From: Vallitalea okinawensis | GTDB lineage: Bacteria; Bacillota; Clostridia; Lachnospirales; PQDH01 | Length of the DNA stretch: 64,000 bases | Assembly: GCF_002964605.1 (NCBI RefSeq) | Contig: NZ_PQDH01000004.1 | Span: 124,001-188,000, forward strand | Direction of reading: 5' to 3' | In this document: positions 58,541-64,000 of the stretch, piece by piece | Numbering within the stretch: position 1 is the first letter of the stretch | How the letters are laid out: each line of letters starts with the position of its first letter | The notes under the pieces: model-generated | The model's database searches: none | Told to the model about the DNA's origin: nothing | What the model saw: only the letters and a program-made list of their open reading frames with translations | Made by a program: the position numbers and the translations under genes

Positions 58541-60934
58541 ATGAGAGGAAATAGAATTAAAAAAAATATGAATTTAGATTGGAAATTTCATAGAGGAGAT
58601 TCACCTTTTCCAGGGTATAAGGGCATTGATGATAGCGATTGGCTCCAAGTGACATTACCGCATGATTGGTCAGTCGGGGAACCATTTAGCAAAGAACATG
58701 CAAGTGGCACAGGCTATTTACCAGGTGGTGTAGGCTGGTACCGCAAAACCTTTCAGCTTGATGAAGATCTGGAAGGTAAGAAGGTGTACATTAACTTTGA
58801 TGGTGTATATAACAACAGTCAAGTGTGGTGCAATTCTTATTATTTAGGAAAAAGGCCCTATGGTTATAGTGCTTTTTCTTATGACATAACGCCTTTTGTT
58901 CAATTTGGTAAATCAGACAATGTGATTTCAGTCAAAGTGGATCATAAAGATATTGCTGATTCTAGATGGTTTACTGGAGCGGGTATTTATAGGGATGTAA
59001 CATTGACAGTTGTTGACCCTATCCATATTGGTCGTCATGGTGTATTTGTCACAACCCCATCCGTCACAACTGATATGGCAGTAGTAAATGGTCAAGTAAC
59101 TGTATTGAATGAGGGTGAGTATACATCTGAGATTGAAGTTAAGAGTCAACTTCTTGATCTGGATGAACATGTGCTTGTTAGTAAATCAACAACAGTAAGT
59201 ATAGAACTAGGCAGTAGAGTTGAACTCAATCAATCCCTGAATCTTGATAATCCTGTATTATGGTCACCAGATTACCCCAAGCTATATATATTTAGAACTG
59301 AACTGTTTAATCAAGGTCAATTAATTGATCGAGTTGATACAACTACAGGTATTAGATGGTATAATTTAGATCCCAAAACAGGGTTTAGCTTAAACGATGT
59401 TAATATGAAGTTAAAGGGGCTGTGTATCCATCATGATGCAGGGTGTTTAGGAGCAGCTGTGCCTAAAAAAGTTTGGAAAAGAAGACTTAAAAAATTTAAA
59501 GAAGTTGGTTGTAATGCTATTCGAATGAGTCACAACCCTCCTGCTACAAACTTACTGGATTTATGTGATGAGATGGGCTTCTTAGTCATGGATGAAGCTT
59601 TTGATGAATGGGAAGGTGTTAAGAATAAATGGTGGAAAGGGCATAATGTATATCCACCAAAGCATTATGGTTATTATGAAGATTTCCCAGAGTGGCATGA
59701 AAGAGATATAAAGGAAATGGTATTGAGAGATCGAAATCATCCATCGATCATAGCTTGGAGTATTGGCAATGAGGTTGATTATCCGAATGATCCTTATTGC
59801 CATCCAAGCTTTAAGTCCATGACTGGCAATAATGATAAAAACAAACCAGCAGTGGAGAGGCAGTATGACCCTAATAAACCTAATGCTGAAAGACTAGCTG
59901 TAATTGCCAGAAAGCTTGTTAAGCACGTAAAAGCATATGATACCACAAGACCTGTTACTGCAGCACTTGCATTTCCAGAGTTATCTAATCATACAGGGTA
60001 TGCTGATGCACTTGATATTGTAGGTTATAACTATAAAGAGCATTTGTATGAAAAAGATTGCATAGAATATCCTAATCGAGTGATTTATGGTAGTGAAAAC
60101 GGAAAGCATGTTAAAGAATGGGCATATGTGAAAGATAATGACCATATATGCGGACAGTTTCTTTGGACCGGTATAGACTTTTTAGGAGAAGCTCAAGGAT
60201 GGCCAATACGTGTTTCGGAGGCTGGATTAATGGATCTAACTGGTCGAGAGAAAACAAGTTTCTATTTAAGAAAAAGCTTATGGCAAGAAAAGCCTATGGT
60301 TTACATAACCACTAAAGATAAGAACGTCGAGCAGGTTAACTGGTGGGATAGAGGTGATGTACCTCATTGGAATTATAATGAAAAAGCAGTTGTGACTGTT
60401 TTTGCTTACACAAATTGTGAAGAAGTTGAGTTGTTTTTGAATGATAAGTCACTTGGTAGTATTAAGCTTTCAGAATGTGAACTTGGTAATCTTGGTTACG
60501 AGATGGCTTGGGATGTACCTTTTGACCCAGGTCGATTAAAGGGTGTAGGTAAGATAGATCAAGAGAGTGTATGTGAGTGTGAACTAAATACTAGTGGAGA
60601 GGGTGATAGGATTAAAATGTCTTCAGATGTTGAATATTTAGAATCAACGGGTGAAGATATTGCTCATGTTGAAGTGAAAATCATCGATGTGAATGGTCAA
60701 TTATCTTATTTTGCTAATGATATAATTAAGTTTGACATTGAAGGACCTGGTGAGATTCTTGGCATAGAAAATGGTGATCCTTCAGATTTAGAGCCATATA
60801 GCTCAAAAGAAAGAAAAACTTATAATGGTAAGCTATTGGTTTATATTCGATCTACTTGCGAAAAGGGTAAGATTAGACTTAAAGCTATAACAGAGGGGGT
60901 AAACTCAGAACAAATTGATTTAGATGCTATTTAA
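58541..60934 (+). CDS. glycoside hydrolase family 2 (beta-galactosidase-like)
   Basis: A protein of about 797 residues without a signal peptide, so probably cytoplasmic. Domain order: sugar-binding jelly roll (about 1-165; LPHDWSVGEPF, GVGWYRKTF), Ig-like domain (about 170-275), TIM barrel (about 280-575) and C-terminal beta domains. The acid/base is Glu411 in SIGNE; the likely nucleophile is Glu519 in YGSENG. NAIRMSHNPP and LVMDEAFDEWEGVK are classic GH2. Substrate could be a beta-galactoside, beta-glucuronide or similar. The ATG at 58541 has GGAGG upstream; the longer frame from 58493 runs through the hairpin. Confidence 0.9.
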   Translation: MRGNRIKKNMNLDWKFHRGDSPFPGYKGIDDSDWLQVTLPHDWSVGEPFSKEHASGTGYLPGGVGWYRKTFQLDEDLEGKKVYINFDGVYNNSQVWCNSYYLGKRPYGYSAFSYDITPFVQFGKSDNVISVKVDHKDIADSRWFTGAGIYRDVTLTVVDPIHIGRHGVFVTTPSVTTDMAVVNGQVTVLNEGEYTSEIEVKSQLLDLDEHVLVSKSTTVSIELGSRVELNQSLNLDNPVLWSPDYPKLYIFRTELFNQGQLIDRVDTTTGIRWYNLDPKTGFSLNDVNMKLKGLCIHHDAGCLGAAVPKKVWKRRLKKFKEVGCNAIRMSHNPPATNLLDLCDEMGFLVMDEAFDEWEGVKNKWWKGHNVYPPKHYGYYEDFPEWHERDIKEMVLRDRNHPSIIAWSIGNEVDYPNDPYCHPSFKSMTGNNDKNKPAVERQYDPNKPNAERLAVIARKLVKHVKAYDTTRPVTAALAFPELSNHTGYADALDIVGYNYKEHLYEKDCIEYPNRVIYGSENGKHVKEWAYVKDNDHICGQFLWTGIDFLGEAQGWPIRVSEAGLMDLTGREKTSFYLRKSLWQEKPMVYITTKDKNVEQVNWWDRGDVPHWNYNEKAVVTVFAYTNCEEVELFLNDKSLGSIKLSECELGNLGYEMAWDVPFDPGRLKGVGKIDQESVCECELNTSGEGDRIKMSSDVEYLESTGEDIAHVEVKIIDVNGQLSYFANDIIKFDIEGPGEILGIENGDPSDLEPYSSKERKTYNGKLLVYIRSTCEKGKIRLKAITEGVNSEQIDLDAI

Positions 60935-60944
60935 GTAATTCTAG

Positions 60945-60984
60945 AAACCTCCGTTATCATTATTTTATATATAACGGAGGTTTT
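60945..60984. terminator. bidirectional terminator between the GH2 and OppA-like genes
   Basis: AAACCTCCGTTAT pairs with ATAACGGAGGTTT around an 11-to-14-base AT-rich loop, with A/T tails on both sides. Confidence 0.9.
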
Positions 60985-60994
60985 ATTTCATTTA

Positions 60995-62659
60995 TCATTC
61001 AATTATTACGAACTTCAATGAGTCATTCATACCGTAATCTTGGATAAGGTTTTTAATATGATCCATGACTAGATAGTAATTACCTTGCTGGTAAATGGGT
61101 TTAATAACGACATCTTCTTGTAATAATAGAGTTTCAGCAGCTTTGAGAAGCTCCCATTTTTCATCTTCATCAAGGGCTGATGAAGATTGGGCGAGTTGAA
61201 TAATAGTATCATAAAGAGGGCTATTGTAGTCTACATCATTGTAGGGTGAATTAGAACTAAATATCTCAAGATAAGATAATGGATCATTATAGTCCATTCC
61301 CCATCCTGCAAAACTGCAAGTATATTGACCTGTGTTTTCTAATTCTTGTTTTATATCAGATGGTTGCTGTACAATATTGACTGTTAATCCAGGTAAGTTA
61401 TCTTCTAATTCTTCTTTAATATAAATAGCTATGAACTGACTAAGATAGGTATTAAAAGTCAGTAGTTCCATTGTATAAGTTTGAATACCTAACTCTGATT
61501 TAGCTTGATCCCAAAATTTTAATGCTAAATCCTCATTATATTGAAGGAATTCATTATTATTTTGTCTAAAATCTACACCATCTTCATCTTTAAAAAATCC
61601 CGATGGTACATAGTAATTAGCAGCATGTCCGGTTTGTGTTAATTCAGTTATGTAGCTATTATCAAATCCTAGTGCTATAGCTCTTCTTGCATTCTCGTTT
61701 TGGAGTAAAGTATCATTTTGATTAAATTTTAAATAAAACATAGCATCATTTTTGGTACTAATAGGAGTAAGGCCATACATGTAAGCTTTTACATAATCAT
61801 CATAATAAAGCTTTGTAGTGTCAATTATATTATATAGAAAAGCATCATAGCCATATTTTATATATACTAAGACGTTGATATTTTCAACATCAATAAACTC
61901 ACTTCCCCAATAATAAGGATTTTTTGTAAGTAATAAATAGTTGCCTTTATCCCAATCTGAAATTATATATGGGCCATTATAAGCGATATATTCTAAGTCA
62001 GTACCATATTTATCTCCAGAAGCTATAACCATATCTTTTTTTATTGGTGCAAAATTATGTTGAGTTAGTAGTGAAAGAAAATAGGGGACAGGATTCTCAA
62101 GCTCAACAACTAGTGTATAATCATCTATAGCTTTTATACCTAAGTCTTCTTTAGGTGATTTACCCTCTAATACATTTTTATAGTTTTTAATATTAGCAGC
62201 AGTTAACAATGCTTTTGCTTGATCTTCAAAGTCACATAAACGCTGCCATGAGTATACAAAATCATGTGCTGTAACAGGAGAGCCATCGTTCCATTTTGCG
62301 TCTTTTCTAAGGTAGAAAGTATAACTTAATTGATCTTCGGATAATGAATAGCTATCAGCTACACCAGCTACAATTCTCCTGTTATGGTCATATGAGAATA
62401 AACCTTCTGATACATTATTTAAAATAAATCTTGTAGCTGAATCATATCCCTTATTTATATCTAAAGTAGAAGGTTCTCCTTTCTGGAGATATAATCTTTC
62501 ATCATCTTCTAATGATTGATTTAAGTTTTCAAAACCACTATCGACCCTTATAATATCTCTACTAGATTCCTTAGAACTTACCTGGATATTACCTCCCAGG
62601 AAAATACTTAATGTTAATACAGTTACTAATGTTTTGGTAAAAATCCTACGAAATTTCAT
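60995..62659 (-). CDS. peptide/solute-binding protein, OppA (SBP family 5) type
   Basis: A protein of 554 residues with an N-terminal signal sequence (KTLVTVLTLSIFLGGNIQ) but no lipobox Cys, unlike most Gram-positive OppA proteins. Family-5 hallmarks: NLNQSLEDDERLYLQKGEPSTLDINKGYDSATRFI-type start (abbreviated), VSEGLFSYDHN, SYTFYLRKDAKWNDGSPVTAHDF and SFAGWGMDYNDPLSYLEIF. It should bind oligopeptides or a related solute. No permease or ATPase genes adjoin it. SD AAAGGAGG precedes the ATG. Confidence 0.88.
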   Translation of the reverse strand: MKFRRIFTKTLVTVLTLSIFLGGNIQVSSKESSRDIIRVDSGFENLNQSLEDDERLYLQKGEPSTLDINKGYDSATRFILNNVSEGLFSYDHNRRIVAGVADSYSLSEDQLSYTFYLRKDAKWNDGSPVTAHDFVYSWQRLCDFEDQAKALLTAANIKNYKNVLEGKSPKEDLGIKAIDDYTLVVELENPVPYFLSLLTQHNFAPIKKDMVIASGDKYGTDLEYIAYNGPYIISDWDKGNYLLLTKNPYYWGSEFIDVENINVLVYIKYGYDAFLYNIIDTTKLYYDDYVKAYMYGLTPISTKNDAMFYLKFNQNDTLLQNENARRAIALGFDNSYITELTQTGHAANYYVPSGFFKDEDGVDFRQNNNEFLQYNEDLALKFWDQAKSELGIQTYTMELLTFNTYLSQFIAIYIKEELEDNLPGLTVNIVQQPSDIKQELENTGQYTCSFAGWGMDYNDPLSYLEIFSSNSPYNDVDYNSPLYDTIIQLAQSSSALDEDEKWELLKAAETLLLQEDVVIKPIYQQGNYYLVMDHIKNLIQDYGMNDSLKFVIIE

Positions 62660-62871
62660 AAGCTATTCCTCCTTTATATACAAATATTAACATAATATGC
62701 CACCAGTATCAATGAAATAACACGATCAATAGCAAGTTTATTTCACTTCAACTCTATAAAATATCTTCTGAGGCTAAAGGCAGTTGCATCTTAGAGGTAA
62801 TGACAATTGAGAGACTGCTATTAAAGATTTTATGTTTCAATTTGAAATAATAGCAAGAAATGTAGTAAATA

Positions 62872-62901
62872 TTGACATATTATATAACTATAATATATAA
62901 T
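62872..62901 (+). promoter_or_regulatory. sigma-A promoter of the c-di-GMP riboswitch transcript
   Basis: Perfect TTGACA (62872-62877), an 18-base spacer and perfect TATAAT (62896-62901), about 40 bases before the riboswitch. The stretch from 62660 to 62871 shows no gene. Confidence 0.75.
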
Positions 62902-62942
62902 GCTAATATAGCAATATAATCATATAATTGTAAAAAATGAAA

Positions 62943-63015
62943 AAAGGCAAACTTATTGAAAGATAAGGACGCAAAGCTATGGGTCTAAGGTCATATAATG
63001 ACTATGATTGCCAAG
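62943..63015 (+). promoter_or_regulatory. cyclic di-GMP-I riboswitch (GEMM-I)
   Basis: Conserved blocks GGCAAAC (62946-62952), a GAAA tetraloop closed by CTTAT/ATAAG, GGACGCAAAGC and GGGTCTAAGG are followed by the P1 closing arm TTGCC (63008-63012), which pairs with GGCAA. It senses the second messenger c-di-GMP and controls the surface protein gene downstream. Confidence 0.95.
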
Positions 63016-63043
63016 CTGCCATTAAAGAGCATTTTTATGCTTT

Positions 63044-63070
63044 AGTGTGCAGTTGCACACTTTTTTTTTG
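63044..63070 (+). terminator. terminator of the c-di-GMP riboswitch
   Basis: AGTGTGC (63044-63050) pairs with GCACACT (63055-63061) and nine or more Ts follow. It is about 30 bases past the aptamer and 120 before the gene, fitting control by termination. A weaker hairpin (AAAG..GCAT/ATGCTTT, about 63024-63043) lies between. Confidence 0.85.
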
Positions 63071-63190
63071 TCTAAAATATTAATGTTTTAGGCGTATGAG
63101 TAGCATAAAGTAAGCATTGATCATTGCTTGCTTACTATAAGTGACTTTAGTCACATTTGTTCTTTTAATAGATTTCAAGGAGGAATGAAA

Positions 63191-64000
63191 TTGAAGACAT
63201 TTAAAGCCATTATATCTTTTGTACTAACGGCAATCATTTTACTTAGTAGTTTTCAATTACTGGATGCAAAGAAACCAGATGATTCAAGTGGTGACGAATT
63301 AGTTGAAGGAGATTTTACTAATCGAAGTATACAAATCGAAACCTACAATGCAGAAGATAAGCAATTGGAAAAGAAAATCAATCCTGAGTTCAAGATGGAG
63401 AATACAGGGACGGCATCCATTGATTTAACAGAATTAGAACTCAGATATTTCTTTTCTATTGAAGGTGAAACCAACATATCATTGAATAACTTCAATCAGC
63501 CACTTATGGACATTGAAGTGATAGAACTAGAAAATCCAATAGAAGGTGCTACCCATTATTTGAGAATTACTTTTGATGATAAAGGGGATGTATTTAATCC
63601 TGGGGATATGGAGACATTTTCATTTAGAATCATTCAAGAAGGTAGCGGAAGCCTAGATCAAACTAACGATTATTCTTTTAATGATAGTGTAACTTATGCA
63701 CCATGGGATAAAGTATCTGGGTACTTATCGGGTTATTACTTCTATGGTGATGAAAATCTATTTGGTCAGACCTCTTTACAAGAGTGGAATGCAACTGAAA
63801 ATCAAATATATATAAAATGGAATTCTATAGAAGGAGCAACTGGTTATGAGCTAAAAATGGATGGAGAAAGTACAATTTTAGATGAAAATCAATTGGATTA
63901 TACTGACTCTAGTTTAGAAGCAGGTACAACTCATACCTATCAAATAAGACCATTGAGTGAATATGGATTAGTAGGTAAATGGTCTGAAGAGTACATCATA
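63191..64000 (+). CDS. secreted CBM3-like and fibronectin III protein, N-terminal part
   Basis: The frame runs to the window end, giving about 270 residues. A signal peptide (about 1-26) precedes a CBM3-like domain (about 40-190) with the family's typical INPEFKMENTGTASIDLTEL and ELRYFFSIEG, then a fibronectin III domain (about 200-270; WNATENQIYIKWNSIEGATG). It should bind cellulose or another surface polysaccharide, or act as an adhesin. The start is probably the TTG at 63191, 7 bases after AAGGAGG; the in-frame ATG at 63185 is only 1 base from that SD. The c-di-GMP riboswitch upstream suggests control with the sessile or motile switch. Confidence 0.8.
   Translation, partial: MKTFKAIISFVLTAIILLSSFQLLDAKKPDDSSGDELVEGDFTNRSIQIETYNAEDKQLEKKINPEFKMENTGTASIDLTELELRYFFSIEGETNISLNNFNQPLMDIEVIELENPIEGATHYLRITFDDKGDVFNPGDMETFSFRIIQEGSGSLDQTNDYSFNDSVTYAPWDKVSGYLSGYYFYGDENLFGQTSLQEWNATENQIYIKWNSIEGATGYELKMDGESTILDENQLDYTDSSLEAGTTHTYQIRPLSEYGLVGKWSEEYII

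Noticed and set aside
1-64000. CRISPR arrays, tRNA or rRNA genes, insertion sequences and prophage genes
   Set aside because: I saw no regularly spaced repeats, tRNA-like T-loops with matching stems, rRNA conserved blocks, transposases, integrases or phage structural genes while reading both strands.

Overview
The window is AT-rich DNA from what looks like an anaerobic Clostridia bacterium of the Lachnospirales type; a Vallitalea-like marine or sediment fermenter would fit, but the genus is a guess. The signs are FMN, molybdenum-cofactor and c-di-GMP-I riboswitches, S-layer homology and CBM3/Fn3 surface proteins, many YesM/YesN-type two-component pairs next to LplABC-type sugar importers, strong Shine-Dalgarno (SD) sites with frequent GTG and TTG starts, and clostridial families such as DUF1667 and DUF4474. 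I found no rRNA or tRNA gene, CRISPR array, insertion sequence or prophage gene.

Layout. (1) 1-6.9 kb: the tail of a glycerol-3-phosphate-dehydrogenase-type oxidoreductase operon with DUF1667, an AIM24-like protein, a patatin lipase, a riboflavin transporter under an FMN riboswitch, an HD hydrolase, and a DUF4474/metallophosphoesterase pair. (2) 7.0-15.0 kb: one long operon behind a molybdenum-cofactor (Moco) riboswitch. It encodes an FMN-binding lipoprotein, extracytoplasmic proteins with sulfite-oxidase-like molybdopterin-binding folds, an alkaline-phosphatase-superfamily phosphodiesterase, a complete ECF importer (S, A1, A2, T), a MobB-like GTPase and a small kinase-like protein. This is the most novel part: I infer a system that captures, trims, imports and re-activates an extracellular pterin cofactor. 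(3) 15.3-18.2 kb: gldA-dhaK-dhaL, turning glycerol or a related polyol into a ketose phosphate. (4) 18.3-28.2 kb: a YesMN pair, an MFS transporter, a TIM-barrel isomerase, a BCCT transporter, a solute-binding lipoprotein and a PocR/AraC regulator. (5) 28.2-40.1 kb: a small XRE regulator with a membrane partner, then core genes: tsaE-tsaB-rimI, a Lon-like protease, transketolase, mannose-6-phosphate isomerase, RNase Z and tsaD. (6) 40.3-60.9 kb: two parallel carbohydrate modules, each with a glycosidase, two LplB/LplC permeases, a binding lipoprotein and a YesM/YesN pair, separated by an SLH-domain surface protein. (7) 61-64 kb: an OppA-like binding protein and a c-di-GMP-I riboswitch in front of a secreted CBM3/Fn3 protein cut by the window end.

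How it fits together: the organism appears to take up and degrade glycans using dedicated sensor, transporter and glycosidase sets, feeds hexose and pentose metabolism (manA, tkt, glycerol/DHA genes), and invests in vitamin and cofactor uptake (riboflavin, and probably a molybdopterin-like compound), with RNA switches controlling the cofactor and surface genes. Gene starts were moved from the longest open frame wherever an SD site clearly favoured an internal codon; this is stated entry by entry.
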